From the NCBI RefSeq assembly GCF_006438845.1, contig NZ_RCZJ01000004.1:1-64000 (forward strand): DNA of 64,000 nt, read 5' to 3'. Position 1 is the stretch's first letter; each line of letters opens with the position of its first letter. Of this stretch, positions 9,034 through 17,223 are shown piece after piece. Below the pieces are notes generated by a model that was not told the origin of the DNA, ran no database searches, and saw nothing but the letters and a program-made list of their open reading frames with translations. The DNA comes from Variovorax ginsengisoli. GTDB lineage: Bacteria > Pseudomonadota > Gammaproteobacteria > Burkholderiales > Burkholderiaceae_C. Position numbers and translations under genes: made by a program.

Positions 9034-9420
9034 TTATTGCGCGGCGGCGACCTGCTTGGTGCGCTTGGCTGGCAGCTTTTCCTTGATGCGTGCCGAGCGG
9101 CCGCTGCGTTCGCGCAGGTAGTACAGCTTGGCGCGACGGACATCGCCGCGACGCTTGACTTCGATGCCGGCGATCAGCGGGCTGTACGTCTGGAACGTGC
9201 GCTCGACGCCTTCGCCGCTGGAGATCTTGCGCACCGTGAAGCCGCTGTTGAGGCCGCGGTTGCGCTTGGCGATCACCACGCCTTCGTAGGCCTGCACCCG
9301 CTTGCGGGTGCCTTCGACGACGTTCACGCTGACGATGACCGTGTCACCAGGCATGAAATCGGGGATGGTCTTGCCGAGGCGGGCGATTTCTTCCTGCTCG
9401 AGTGTTTCGATGAGGTTCAT
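9034..9420 (-). CDS. rplS: 50S ribosomal protein L19
   Basis: L19 sits at the 30S-50S interface of the ribosome. The 128-residue product starts [17 protein letters not shown] and contains the diagnostic [41 protein letters not shown] (split here by family convention into two motifs) and [11 protein letters not shown]. The C-terminus has a short Lys/Ala tail. The ATG at 9420 is preceded by AGGAAA; an in-frame upstream extension to 9468 lacks similarity and is rejected. It is the last gene of rpsP-rimM-trmD-rplS, about 110 bp after trmD, and a TATAAT box over the trmD stop may give it an extra promoter. Confidence 0.98.
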   Translation of the reverse strand: MNLIETLEQEEIARLGKTIPDFMPGDTVIVSVNVVEGTRKRVQAYEGVVIAKRNRGLNSGFTVRKISSGEGVERTFQTYSPLIAGIEVKRRGDVRRAKLYYLRERSGRSARIKEKLPAKRTKQVAAAQ

Positions 9421-9530
9421 GATTTCCTGTTGTCGATCGTGGCCGCGCTGCACTAAAGGCGCCTGCACGAGAAAACACTGAGTGGATTCTTGCTGCGGGC
9501 GCGGCCGGCCAGAGGATCGGGTAGCCGACG

Positions 9531-9536
9531 ATTATA
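9531..9536 (-). promoter_or_regulatory. Possible internal -10 box for rplS
   Basis: TATAAT on the minus strand, in the context GCTATAATCG, overlaps the trmD stop codon 111 bp upstream of rplS. The same GCTATAAT context occurs before rpsP and rpsT. No good -35 hexamer is seen at the expected distance. Confidence 0.3.
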
Positions 9537-10278
9537 GCTTTTTTTTCAGCGCCGATTCGTCAGCTCGGCTCAGGCGACCTGCAGTCCGCGCCGCGTCGAC
9601 CAGTTCGGGCCGGCGCTCGGCCGTGAGCGCCAGGCGCTGATCGCGTCGCCAGCGATCGATCTGCGCATGATGGCCCGACATTAGCGGGGCCGGCACGGGC
9701 TGGCCGTTCCAGACCTCGGGGCGCGTGTAGTGCGGGCAGTCGAGCATGCCGTCGAGCGCCGGGTTGAAGCTGTCCTGCACATGGCTGGCCTCGTCGCCGA
9801 GAACGCCAGACTGCAACCGTGCCACCGCGTCGATCAATGCCATGGCGGCGATTTCTCCGCCCGACAGCACGAAGTCGCCGAGGCTGACCTGATGCGTGAC
9901 GCGCGCGTCGATGAAGCGCTGATCGATGCCCTCGTAACGGCCGCAGACCAGCACGGCACCTTCGCCCCCTGCCCAGCCCTCGACCGCGGCATGACGCAGC
10001 GTTTCGCCCACAGGAGAAAACAACACCACTGGCGCCGCCGCGCCCCGCGCCGCCAGCGCGGCGTCAAGGCAGGCCGCCAGCGGCCCGGCCATCATCACCA
10101 TGCCGGGGCCGCCACCGAACGGCCGGTCGTCGATGCGGCGGTAGTTGCCCTCGGCAAAGTCGCGCGGATTCCAGAACACCAGCTCGACCTGCTTCGATTC
10201 GTAGGCGCGACGCGTCACGCCGCTGGTGAGCAGCGGGGCGAACAGTTCGGGAAACAGCGTGAGGACATCGAAGCGCAT
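9532..10278 (-). CDS. trmD: tRNA (guanine-37-N1)-methyltransferase
   Basis: TrmD methylates G37 of tRNAs with a G at position 36 and prevents +1 frameshifting. The 248-residue product begins [20 protein letters not shown]. It has the SPOUT trefoil-knot landmarks [28 protein letters not shown] and [16 protein letters not shown], and the C-terminal segment [14 protein letters not shown]. The ATG at 10278 matches the family start; the longer open frame upstream reads through rimM out of frame. It lies 13 bp after rimM. Odd detail: the C-terminus ends in three lysines and a leucine encoded by an A-rich run next to the stop. Confidence 0.98.
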   Translation of the reverse strand: MRFDVLTLFPELFAPLLTSGVTRRAYESKQVELVFWNPRDFAEGNYRRIDDRPFGGGPGMVMMAGPLAACLDAALAARGAAAPVVLFSPVGETLRHAAVEGWAGGEGAVLVCGRYEGIDQRFIDARVTHQVSLGDFVLSGGEIAAMALIDAVARLQSGVLGDEASHVQDSFNPALDGMLDCPHYTRPEVWNGQPVPAPLMSGHHAQIDRWRRDQRLALTAERRPELVDAARTAGRLSRADESALKKKL

Positions 10279-10291
10279 GGCGACGCGGTCC

Positions 10292-10858
10292 TCAGTAGTC
10301 GGCTTGCCAGTCGACCGTGATGAGGCGACCCGCCAGGTCGACCTTGTCGACGAAGGCGCCGACGAAAGGCACCATCCGTTCGACCGGTTTGCCGTCTTCT
10401 TCGGCTTCCAGCACCAGCGTGGTTTGCGATCCGCCCGAAAGCAGTTCGCGCACCACGCCGAGCGTGACACCTTCGCGGTTGACCACCGCCAGGCCGAGCA
10501 GGTCGACCCAGTAGTACTCGTCCTCGCCAGCTGACGGAAAGCTCGAGCGCGGGACGAACACGCGCGCGCCTCGCAGCGCCTCGGCGGCGTTGCGGTCGGG
10601 CACGTCCGGCGAGCTGGCCACGATGCAGTCGGAATGTTCCTTGGCCTCGCGAATCGCGAGCCGGAAGGCCCCGGTCTGCGGCTTGGCATGGACCGGGCCG
10701 GAAGGCTGGATGAACCAGCGCTTCGAAGAGAAGAGCGCCTCGGGTTGGGCGCTGTGGGGCAGGACCTTGAACCAGCCCTTGATGCCCCAGGCATCGGCGA
10801 TGCGGCCTACCTCGATCGCATCCGCCGGCAATTCGGCGGCTTCGAGCGTGGGCAGCAT
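10292..10858 (-). CDS. rimM: Ribosome maturation factor RimM
   Basis: RimM assists maturation of the 30S head domain and binds S19. The 188-residue protein has the N-terminal RimM barrel ([26 protein letters not shown] at residues about 15-40, here interrupted by no gap) and the C-terminal PRC-barrel with [18 protein letters not shown] and [20 protein letters not shown]. It is about 15 residues longer than the E. coli protein because of an insertion around residues 55-65 ([12 protein letters not shown]). It sits between rpsP (13 bp) and trmD (13 bp) in the conserved operon order. Confidence 0.97.
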   Translation of the reverse strand: MLPTLEAAELPADAIEVGRIADAWGIKGWFKVLPHSAQPEALFSSKRWFIQPSGPVHAKPQTGAFRLAIREAKEHSDCIVASSPDVPDRNAAEALRGARVFVPRSSFPSAGEDEYYWVDLLGLAVVNREGVTLGVVRELLSGGSQTTLVLEAEEDGKPVERMVPFVGAFVDKVDLAGRLITVDWQADY

Positions 10859-10871
10859 CCTTTGCTCGTGC

Positions 10872-11135
10872 TTAGGCAGCGGCCTTGGGGGCTGCAGCGG
10901 CGGCTTGCTTGATCAGCCGGTCGACCGTTGGCGACGCTTGGGCGCCGACGCTCTTCCAGTAGGTCAGGCGATCCTGCGCGATGCGGATGCTTTCTTCGTT
11001 TTCCTTGGCGGTAGGGTTGTAGAAACCCAGACGCTCGATGAAGCGGCCATCGCGGCGAACACGCTTGTCCGACACGACGATGTTGAAGAAAGGACGGCCC
11101 TTAGAGCCGCCGCGGGAGAGTCGAATGACGACCAT
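10872..11135 (-). CDS. rpsP: 30S ribosomal protein S16
   Basis: S16 is an early-assembling 30S protein. The 87-residue product shows [20 protein letters not shown], then [15 protein letters not shown] and a C-terminal Ala/Lys tail. It is the first gene of the rpsP-rimM-trmD-rplS operon, and its promoter lies in the 190-bp divergent region shared with the GNAT gene. Confidence 0.98.
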   Translation of the reverse strand: MVVIRLSRGGSKGRPFFNIVVSDKRVRRDGRFIERLGFYNPTAKENEESIRIAQDRLTYWKSVGAQASPTVDRLIKQAAAAAPKAAA

Positions 11136-11246
11136 GATTTATCCTTCGGGTGGTGCAGCAAACCCGAAAGGGCCGCCCACAGAGTTCTTCCAGCGTCGAG
11201 ACACGCGACATGGCCACCCGGCCAGCGACACGCTGAAAAGCCCACG

Positions 11247-11252
11247 ATTATA
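11247..11252 (-). promoter_or_regulatory. Candidate -10 box of the rpsP operon
   Basis: TATAAT on the minus strand, in the context GGGCTATAATCG, lies 112 bp upstream of rpsP. The same GGGCTATAAT string precedes rpsT. No consensus -35 is visible. Confidence 0.4.
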
Positions 11253-11326
11253 GCCCGAGCGTATTTTTCGCCCGGCGGCATTTGCATCGCGCCACCGTCG
11301 GCGCCTCCCTCCCACGCATTTACTCC

Positions 11327-11851
11327 ATGACCTTCACTCTCCGTCCCAGCCGCGACGACGACATCCCCGCCATCACCGCCATCTACGCGCACCATGTTCA
11401 GAACGGCACCGGCACCTTCGAAACCGAGTCGCCGAACGCCGCCGACATGGCGGCACGCCGCGCCGACGTGCTCGGCAAGGGGCTGCCCTATCTCGTGGCA
11501 GAGCGCGACGGCCAATTGCTGGGCTTTGCCTACTGCAACTGGTTCAAGCCACGCCCCGCCTACCGCTTTTCCGCCGAAGACTCGATCTACCTGGCCGAGG
11601 CGGCACGGGGCCAGGGCCTCGGCACGCAACTTCTGTCCGCGCTGTGCGAAGCGGCGCAAGCCGTCGGCGTGCGCAAGCTGATCGCAGTGATCGGCGACTC
11701 GGCCAATGCGGGGTCGGTGGGCGTGCATCGCGCGCAGGGCTTCACGCAGGTTGGCGTGCTCAAGGACTGCGGCTGGAAGTTCGGGCAGTGGCTCGATGTG
11801 GTGCTGATGGAAAAGTCGCTCGGTGCGGGCAGCACCAGCGCACCCGAATGA
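11327..11851 (+). CDS. GNAT family N-acetyltransferase (phosphinothricin acetyltransferase-like)
   Basis: A 174-residue acetyl-CoA-dependent acyltransferase of the Pat/Bar/YncA type, which acetylates small amines such as methionine sulfoximine or phosphinothricin. It shows the family start RPSRDDDIPAITAIYAHHV, the acetyl-CoA pyrophosphate loop EAARGQGLGTQLL (residues 91-103), FETESP near the N-terminus and the C-terminal WKFGQWLDVVLMEK. The first upstream in-frame start at 11282 is rejected because homology begins at 11327. Its stop overlaps the start of the next gene (ATGA), so the two are probably translated together. The natural substrate is unknown. Confidence 0.88.
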   Translation: MTFTLRPSRDDDIPAITAIYAHHVQNGTGTFETESPNAADMAARRADVLGKGLPYLVAERDGQLLGFAYCNWFKPRPAYRFSAEDSIYLAEAARGQGLGTQLLSALCEAAQAVGVRKLIAVIGDSANAGSVGVHRAQGFTQVGVLKDCGWKFGQWLDVVLMEKSLGAGSTSAPE

Positions 11852-12306
11852 ACGAGCGAATGAAGAACAAGACCCTCGCCGCATGGCTGGCCTTTGTCGG
11901 CGGCCCTTTCGGCCTGCACCGCTTCTACCTGCACGGCCTGTCGGACACCCTCGGATGGTTGCTGCCGATACCGACAGCGCTGGGCCTCTACGGCGTGGAG
12001 CGCGCCCGCATGCACGGGCTCGACGACGGGCTGAGCTGGGCGCTCATTCCGTTGCTCGGATTCACCATTGCCGGCTGTGCGCTGACGGCCATCGTCTACG
12101 GGCTGACAACGCCGGAAAAATGGAACGCGCGTTTCAACGCGGACGCACCGTCCGACGCAGCACCGGGCCGCACCGGCTGGATCACGATCGGCGCGGTCGT
12201 GATTTCGCTGCTGATCGGCAGCACGGTTCTGATGGCGAGCATCGCCTTCAGCTTTCAGCGCTATTTCGAGCATCAGGTCGAAGAAGGCCGCAAGATTTCA
12301 CAGTAG
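11848..12306 (+). CDS. TM2 domain-containing membrane protein
   Basis: A 152-residue inner-membrane protein. The TM2 domain is recognisable near the N-terminus: KNKTLAAWLAFVGG, then the charged/aromatic turn PFGLHRFYLHG between two hydrophobic helices. Two further helices follow (ALIPLLGFTIAGCALTAIVYG, just over one membrane span, and TIGAVVISLLIGSTVLMASIA), then a charged tail. The start overlaps the GNAT stop by 4 bp; an internal ATG four codons later is equally possible. The function is unknown. Confidence 0.75.
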   Translation: MNERMKNKTLAAWLAFVGGPFGLHRFYLHGLSDTLGWLLPIPTALGLYGVERARMHGLDDGLSWALIPLLGFTIAGCALTAIVYGLTTPEKWNARFNADAPSDAAPGRTGWITIGAVVISLLIGSTVLMASIAFSFQRYFEHQVEEGRKISQ

Positions 12307-12319
12307 CTTCCGAGGCGTC

Positions 12320-12412
12320 GTGAGCAGCAGCCTCGATGTCTCGCCACACGCGCGCAAGGACTGGGACATCATGGCCGATCTCATGAAACGCAAGATCGTC
12401 TCGGATGACTGA
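12320..12412 (+). other. Short unassigned ORF or gene remnant
   Basis: A GTG-initiated frame of 30 codons encodes a charged peptide with DWDIMADLMKRKIVSDD near its end. The amino-acid pattern looks like genuine protein rather than random translation, but it has no ribosome-binding site and no recognisable family. It may be the end of a decayed gene between the TM2 and CMD-like genes. Confidence 0.2.
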
Positions 12413-12442
12413 CGTCTTGATCCACCTTCATTGAAAGAGCCC

Positions 12443-12967
12443 ATGGCACGCATTCCCTACGCCGACACCGACAACGACGCGACGCGCCCGCTGGCCCAGC
12501 GCATCGTGGCCGAGCGCGGGAGCATCCTGCACCTGTACCAGATGCTGTTGCACAGCCCGCCCGTGGCCGAGGGCTGGCTGGGCTACCTGACCGCGATACG
12601 GCAGCAGTCGACGCTGCCCGGCGCGATCCGCGAGATGGTCATCATCCGGGTGGCGCAGATCAACCGCGCGCCGTACGAGGCCGACCAGCACATCCCGATC
12701 GCGCGCCAGGAAGGCGCGTCTGCGGAGAAGCTGGACGCACTGGCGCACTGGGAAGGCAGCCGGTTGTTCGACGCCACCGAGCGCGCGGTGCTGGCATACA
12801 CCGACGCGATGACCCGCAATGTGCAGGTCGACGAATCGATCTTCGCCAGCGTGGCCGAGGTTTTCGAAGCGCAGCAGCTCGTGGAACTGACGGCGACCGT
12901 GGCGGCCTACAACATGGTTTCGCGCTTTCTGGAAGCGCTACAAATCCATTCGACCGACCAGCGGTGA
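12443..12967 (+). CDS. Carboxymuconolactone decarboxylase family protein
   Basis: A 174-residue all-helical protein of the CMD/AhpD-like superfamily. The signature is PGAIREMVIIRVAQINRAPYEADQHIP (residues about 56-82), including the conserved acidic-His pair at the end, and later ERAVLAYTDAMTRNVQVDE and VVELTATVAAYNMVSRFLEAL-like helices. The CxxC redox pair of AhpD is absent, so it is not a peroxidase reductase; a decarboxylase-like or unknown role is more likely. The ATG at 12443 was taken over a TTG at 12431. It ends 45 bp before the convergent phosphate-transporter gene. Confidence 0.85.
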   Translation: MARIPYADTDNDATRPLAQRIVAERGSILHLYQMLLHSPPVAEGWLGYLTAIRQQSTLPGAIREMVIIRVAQINRAPYEADQHIPIARQEGASAEKLDALAHWEGSRLFDATERAVLAYTDAMTRNVQVDESIFASVAEVFEAQQLVELTATVAAYNMVSRFLEALQIHSTDQR

Positions 12968-13012
12968 CAGGCACAGGCCCCGGCATGCGGGCCCGCCCGC
13001 CTCACCTTCGGG

Positions 13013-14017
13013 TCAGAAAATCTGCAGGCTGAGCCAGTAGGCGACGGCGGCGACGAAGGCTGCCGCCGGGATCGTGAAGATCCAGGCCCACACGATGTTG
13101 CCGGCCACGCCCCAGCGCACCGCGCTGGCGCGCTGGACCGAGCCGACGCCCACGATCGCACCGGTGATGGTGTGCGTGGTCGACACCGGAATGCCCAGCG
13201 CCGTGGCCAAAAAAAGCGTGAGCGCGCCGCCCGTCTCTGCGCAGAAGCCCCCGACAGGCTTGAGCTTGGTGATCTTCTGGCCCATGGTCTTCACGATGCG
13301 CCAGCCGCCGAACATGGTGCCCAGCGCAATGGCCGTGTAGCAGCTCACGATGACCCAGAGCGGCGGTGCATCGATCGCCGAGTGGCCGGTGGCGATCAGC
13401 AGCATCCAGATGATGCCGATCGTCTTCTGCGCATCGTTGCCGCCGTGGCCCAGGCTGTAGGCGCCGGCAGACACCAGCTGCAGCCGACGGAACCATCTAT
13501 CGATCCGCGAGGGCGTGGCACGCCGACAGACCCAGGCCACCACCACCATCATGGCGGAGCCGAGCACGAAGCCCAGCACCGGTGAGACGAAGATGAAGGC
13601 CACGGTCTTCCAGATCCCCGAGGCGACCAGCGCGCCGGCACCGGCCTTCGCCATCACCGCGCCGACAATGCCGCCAATGAGCGCATGCGAGGAGCTGCTG
13701 GGGATGCCGTAATACCAGGTCACCAGGTTCCAGGTGATCGCCCCGATGAGCGCACCGAACACCACGTGCACGTCGACGATGCCCGGCTGCACGATGCCCT
13801 TGCCGACCGTCGCCGCCACGCTGAGATGGAAGACGAAGATGGCGATGAGGTTGAAGAACGCCGCGAAGACCACCGCCTGCCCGGGCTTGAGCACGCCGGT
13901 CGACACCACGGTCGCGATCGAGTTCGCCGCGTCGTGAAAGCCGTTCATGAAGTCGAAAGCGATCGCCAGCAGCACCAGCAGCGCCACGACCCACAGGCCT
14001 ACCTGAACCGTTGCCAT
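13013..14017 (-). CDS. pit: Inorganic phosphate transporter, PiT family
   Basis: A 334-residue inner-membrane low-affinity phosphate (metal-phosphate) transporter of the PiT family. Both inverted-repeat signatures are present: FDFMNGFHDAANSIATVVST near residue 22-41 and SLGHGGNDAQKTIGII in the second half, separated by several hydrophobic helices. It is shorter than E. coli PitA (about 500 residues) and of the common bacterial short form. It lies 13 bp after the DUF47 gene on the same strand; DUF47-Pit pairs are widespread and DUF47 is thought to modulate the transporter. Confidence 0.95.
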   Translation of the reverse strand: MATVQVGLWVVALLVLLAIAFDFMNGFHDAANSIATVVSTGVLKPGQAVVFAAFFNLIAIFVFHLSVAATVGKGIVQPGIVDVHVVFGALIGAITWNLVTWYYGIPSSSSHALIGGIVGAVMAKAGAGALVASGIWKTVAFIFVSPVLGFVLGSAMMVVVAWVCRRATPSRIDRWFRRLQLVSAGAYSLGHGGNDAQKTIGIIWMLLIATGHSAIDAPPLWVIVSCYTAIALGTMFGGWRIVKTMGQKITKLKPVGGFCAETGGALTLFLATALGIPVSTTHTITGAIVGVGSVQRASAVRWGVAGNIVWAWIFTIPAAAFVAAVAYWLSLQIF

Positions 14018-14030
14018 GCCGGTCCGCGCC

Positions 14031-14675
14031 TCAGGAGTTCTCGAGGATGATGCCCTCGATCACATTGGCCACGTCCTCGCACTTGTCGGTGATGGTTTCG
14101 AGCAGCTCGTAGATGGCCTTGAGCTTGATCACCTCGCGCACATCGGGCTCCTCGCGGAACAGCTTGCTCATGGCGCTGCGCATGACGCGGTCGGCGTCGG
14201 ACTCGAGCCGGTCGATCTCCTCGCAGGTCTTGAGCACGGCTTCGGCCACCGCCGGGTCGGCAATCTTGCCAAGGTTCTTGACGGCGTCCTTCAGGCGGTC
14301 GCAACACTTCACGCTCAGGGCAGTGAGGCGAACAATTTCCTCGGTCATGTGGCGCACGTCGTAGAGCGCCATGGTCTCCGCCGAATCCTGGATCAGGTCG
14401 GCCACGTCGTCCATCGTGTTGATGAGCTTGTGGATCTGCTCGCGGTCGATGGGCGTGATGAAGGTCTTGTGCAGCAGCCGGTTGACGTCGTGCGTCACGC
14501 GGTCGGCAGCGCGCTCGGCGTTGTCGACATCGCGGTTGTACTGTTCGCGAAGATGCACGTCGTTGTAGTTGGCGACCAAATTCTCGAACGCGCGCGCGGC
14601 CTCGACGATGCGGTCCGCGTGCTGGTTGAACATCTCAAAAAAATTGCCCTCTCGGGGCAGCAGCTTGCCGAACAT
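14031..14675 (-). CDS. DUF47 family PhoU-like protein (Pit accessory)
   Basis: A 214-residue all-helical cytoplasmic protein of the DUF47/PhoU-like family, first gene of an operon with the PiT transporter. Typical features are the start MFGKLLPREGNFFEMFNQHA, the helix ERAADRVTHDVNRLLHKTFI, and PIDREQIHKLINTMDDVADL with its acidic metal-binding pattern. Such proteins sit beside Pit genes and are thought to tune phosphate uptake; the mechanism is not established. A candidate Pho box lies 36-55 bp upstream of its start. Confidence 0.92.
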   Translation of the reverse strand: MFGKLLPREGNFFEMFNQHADRIVEAARAFENLVANYNDVHLREQYNRDVDNAERAADRVTHDVNRLLHKTFITPIDREQIHKLINTMDDVADLIQDSAETMALYDVRHMTEEIVRLTALSVKCCDRLKDAVKNLGKIADPAVAEAVLKTCEEIDRLESDADRVMRSAMSKLFREEPDVREVIKLKAIYELLETITDKCEDVANVIEGIILENS

Positions 14676-14710
14676 GACGTTGGCTCCTTAAACGATTCGG
14701 ATGTCACCGT

Positions 14711-14730
14711 GATGACGATTTCGTGACACG
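14711..14730 (-). promoter_or_regulatory. Candidate PhoB box
   Basis: On the minus strand the sequence contains TGTCA and CGTCA as direct repeats separated by six bases (TGTCACGAAATCGTCA), the 11-bp period of the PhoB consensus. It lies just upstream of the DUF47-pit operon, so phosphate control is plausible. One repeat deviates by a base, and a single site can arise by chance. Confidence 0.4.
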
Positions 14731-14824
14731 CGGGAGTGTAAAGGGCATCGCCGCGCGATCGGCTTCGCTGCCCGATGCGCACGGCCGTCGGCACGCCCAG
14801 GCGCGCGGCAACCGAGGCGGACGT

Positions 14825-15982
14825 TCAGGACTGCAGCAGTTTCGACTTCACGAACAACGCCGCTCGCCTCGCGTTGCTCAGCCGCTGCCCGAAGCTCACC
14901 GGCTTGAGGTAGCCGCCGGATGTCGGCACGTAGCCGATGCGCCAAGCCAGCCGCATGAACGGCGCGTTGGCCCGCAGCGCGCCGCCCTTCGCGCTGTCGG
15001 CCGCCAGGTAGTTGCCGTTGTGCGAGCGAAGCATGATCTGCGACGGGTTCACGGGGATGTTGTCGAACAGCGCGTACACATCCAATGCGGCGGCGAGACG
15101 CACCGTTTCGTCGACGTCGGGGTCGACGCGCAGATAGCGCCCGTCGACGGTGCGGAGCGCGATCTTGCCGCGGCCCTTGGGCTCCATCACGAACCGGGTG
15201 CCCGGTGCGTCGACGCTGCCGCCCGACCAGTGCAACGTGCCATCGTCGGACGCCTGCATGAAGCGCCCGTTCTGGCCGCGCAGGCCAAAACTGTCGGACA
15301 GCGGCGAAGTCAGCTGCCGGTCGTCGATCTCATCGAGCCCGACGAAACGGTAGCCCATCGCCTGCAGTTTCGGGACCAGCAGGCGCGTGAGCTCGAGCGT
15401 GCGGGTCTTGGTGGCCACGGTGTCCATGTCGGCGGTGCCGTCGTGCATCACGATCACGCCACCGCCTTTTTGAACGATGTCTGCAAGGTACGCCTCGGCG
15501 GCTTCCTCGACCGATTTGTCCTGCTTCCAGAAATGGCAGTCGATGCCGGCGACGTCCCAATACACGGGCCCGACATGCCGGAAGGAACTGCGCATGTCGA
15601 CGTTGAGCTCGCGTGCGACCTCGGGCGACCACTTGCCATAGGTCGCGCGGAAATAGATCGGCTTGCCTTCGTTGTACTTCTGGATGACCGTGTTGGTGCG
15701 GATGATCTGGTCCCGCACGTCGCCGTTGACCGACACGTAGTACGGCAGGTCCGGATGCTCGAAGGTATGGTTGCCGATGATGTGGCCGTCGGCGTGCAAC
15801 TGGTCGAGCACGTCGGGGTGGTCGACCGCGAACTTGCCGACCACGAAGAAGGTCGCGCGCACGCCGTGCGCCTTCAAGAAGCGGCCGATCTCGGCGCTCT
15901 CGGCACCGGGACCGTCGTCATAGGTCAGGCACAGCGTCTTCGACGGAAGGTCGATGTTCTCGATGTTTTTCAGCGCAAACAT
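14825..15982 (-). CDS. Polysaccharide deacetylase with C-terminal beta-trefoil-like domain
   Basis: A 385-residue protein. The NodB-type carbohydrate esterase 4 domain covers about residues 10-240: TYDDGP (20-25) with the catalytic/metal aspartates, NHTFEH (71-76) as the metal-binding H-x4-H, RATYGKWSPEV and IVMHDG. Residues about 255-385 form a second domain with repeated beta-type units (GRYLRVDPDVDETVRLAA; NGNYLAADSAKGGALRA), reminiscent of fascin/ricin-like trefoils. There is no signal peptide from the ATG at 15982, so it appears cytoplasmic unless the start is wrong. It follows the glycosyltransferase by 49 bp, suggesting joint work on a surface glycan. Confidence 0.82.
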   Translation of the reverse strand: MFALKNIENIDLPSKTLCLTYDDGPGAESAEIGRFLKAHGVRATFFVVGKFAVDHPDVLDQLHADGHIIGNHTFEHPDLPYYVSVNGDVRDQIIRTNTVIQKYNEGKPIYFRATYGKWSPEVARELNVDMRSSFRHVGPVYWDVAGIDCHFWKQDKSVEEAAEAYLADIVQKGGGVIVMHDGTADMDTVATKTRTLELTRLLVPKLQAMGYRFVGLDEIDDRQLTSPLSDSFGLRGQNGRFMQASDDGTLHWSGGSVDAPGTRFVMEPKGRGKIALRTVDGRYLRVDPDVDETVRLAAALDVYALFDNIPVNPSQIMLRSHNGNYLAADSAKGGALRANAPFMRLAWRIGYVPTSGGYLKPVSFGQRLSNARRAALFVKSKLLQS

Positions 15983-16031
15983 GTCGGCTTTCAGGGGCGG
16001 ACGGAGGGTTCGGCGGGCGTCGCTCGCGTCA

Positions 16032-17018
16032 TCACGCAAACACCTCGAGGTACTTGCGCGCGACGCTCTTGGCGCGGTGATCGAGCAGGTAGGCGACCTT
16101 GGCGTCGGACATCGGATCGATCTCGGGCTGCGCCAGACACTGCTCGAGCAAAACAGTGAGCGCCGCGCCGTCGCCCATCGGAAACACTTCCCCGAAACCA
16201 CCGATCGCCTCGGGCAGGCCGCCAGCATCAGACACCAGCATCTTGCAGCCGCAGGCCAAGCCCTCGAGTGCAGCGATGCCGAAACCTTCGGCGCCCAACG
16301 AGGGCACGATCATCACGCGGTGACGGCTCATGACCCTGGCCAGCGCCTCGTCGCGCATGAAGCCGAGAAAGGTGATCCGGTCGCCGAGGCCCAGTGCATC
16401 GACCCTGGCCTGCAGTCCTGCGAACTCGGGGCCATGTCCCACGATGCTCAGGCGGAAGGGTCGGTTCAGCCGGCTGCAGGCGTCGATCAGCAGATCGCAT
16501 CCCTTCTGCGACACCAACCGTCCAACGAAGAGAAAGTCGATGTCCCGGGGCTCGTCGTCGTAAACCCGGAACGCCGCGTCGTTGTAGCAGTTGTAGATCA
16601 CGGTGGACCGCGTGCGCAGCGCGCGCGCCACGCTCTTGCTGACTGAGATGTTGGATGCCGCCTTGATGACCAGGTTCTTGAACCGGGTCTTCGCGTCGTT
16701 CGACTGGGCCAGATGGAAATCGTTGTGCGAGACGACCCACTTCTTGAAAGGATTGAAGACCAGGAGCCACACGCCTTTGAGCGTGATGTTCGGCATGTAG
16801 AGCACATCGCTCCAGAAGAACAGTTTCAGCTGGTCCAGCGCCTTGGACGGATGCACCACCTCGATGCCTTCGATCGGGTCGCCTGTTTTCTGCACCTGCT
16901 CGGTAACGACCTTCACCTCATGGCCGAAACTGCGGAATTCCTTGGCCAGCGCCAACGTCAGGTTTTCGATGCCGCCGATCGACGGGTAGAACACCGAGCT
17001 GTAGATCAATATCTTCAT
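16032..17018 (-). CDS. Glycosyltransferase family 4
   Basis: A 328-residue GT-B fold glycosyltransferase. It starts MKILIYSSVFYPSIGGIENL (N-terminal acceptor-binding Rossmann domain). The donor-binding domain has FLFVGRLVSQKGCDLLIDA, LGFMRDEALARVMSRHRVMI and the GT4 E-x7-E motif in EGFGIAALEGLACG. Its DNA is somewhat AT-richer than its neighbours, especially the 200-bp leader upstream. It is the first gene of a probable two-gene unit with the polysaccharide deacetylase. Acceptor and donor sugar cannot be predicted. Confidence 0.9.
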   Translation of the reverse strand: MKILIYSSVFYPSIGGIENLTLALAKEFRSFGHEVKVVTEQVQKTGDPIEGIEVVHPSKALDQLKLFFWSDVLYMPNITLKGVWLLVFNPFKKWVVSHNDFHLAQSNDAKTRFKNLVIKAASNISVSKSVARALRTRSTVIYNCYNDAAFRVYDDEPRDIDFLFVGRLVSQKGCDLLIDACSRLNRPFRLSIVGHGPEFAGLQARVDALGLGDRITFLGFMRDEALARVMSRHRVMIVPSLGAEGFGIAALEGLACGCKMLVSDAGGLPEAIGGFGEVFPMGDGAALTVLLEQCLAQPEIDPMSDAKVAYLLDHRAKSVARKYLEVFA

Positions 17019-17223
17019 GTCAACGCACTTCCTAATTGCTGAATGTCCCCGTGCGCAATGACAATTCGCTGTCGTTCTAGATATCGATCAAGCTGGGAAC
17101 GATGGTGGCTGACCACATTTCGTAAGCAATCTTAACAACCTGCACAAAGGTGTGCGAACTTTTGAATTAAAGCCGCCGCCAGCACTCTCGAGCACGGCCC
17201 TCAGGCCGCGCGCGCGTCGCGAC

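Noticed and set aside
8892-9143. N-terminal extension of the NUDIX gene to an ATG at 9143
   Set aside because: It would overlap rplS and run through its terminator; the encoded Arg-rich peptide is not NUDIX-like.
12968-13012. GC-rich inverted repeat between the CMD-like gene and pit
   Set aside because: It lacks a U-tract, so I did not call a terminator between these convergent genes.
17142-17156. Short inverted repeat GCACA-TGTGC upstream of the glycosyltransferase
   Set aside because: Too short and without a T-tract or known regulator motif; could be chance.
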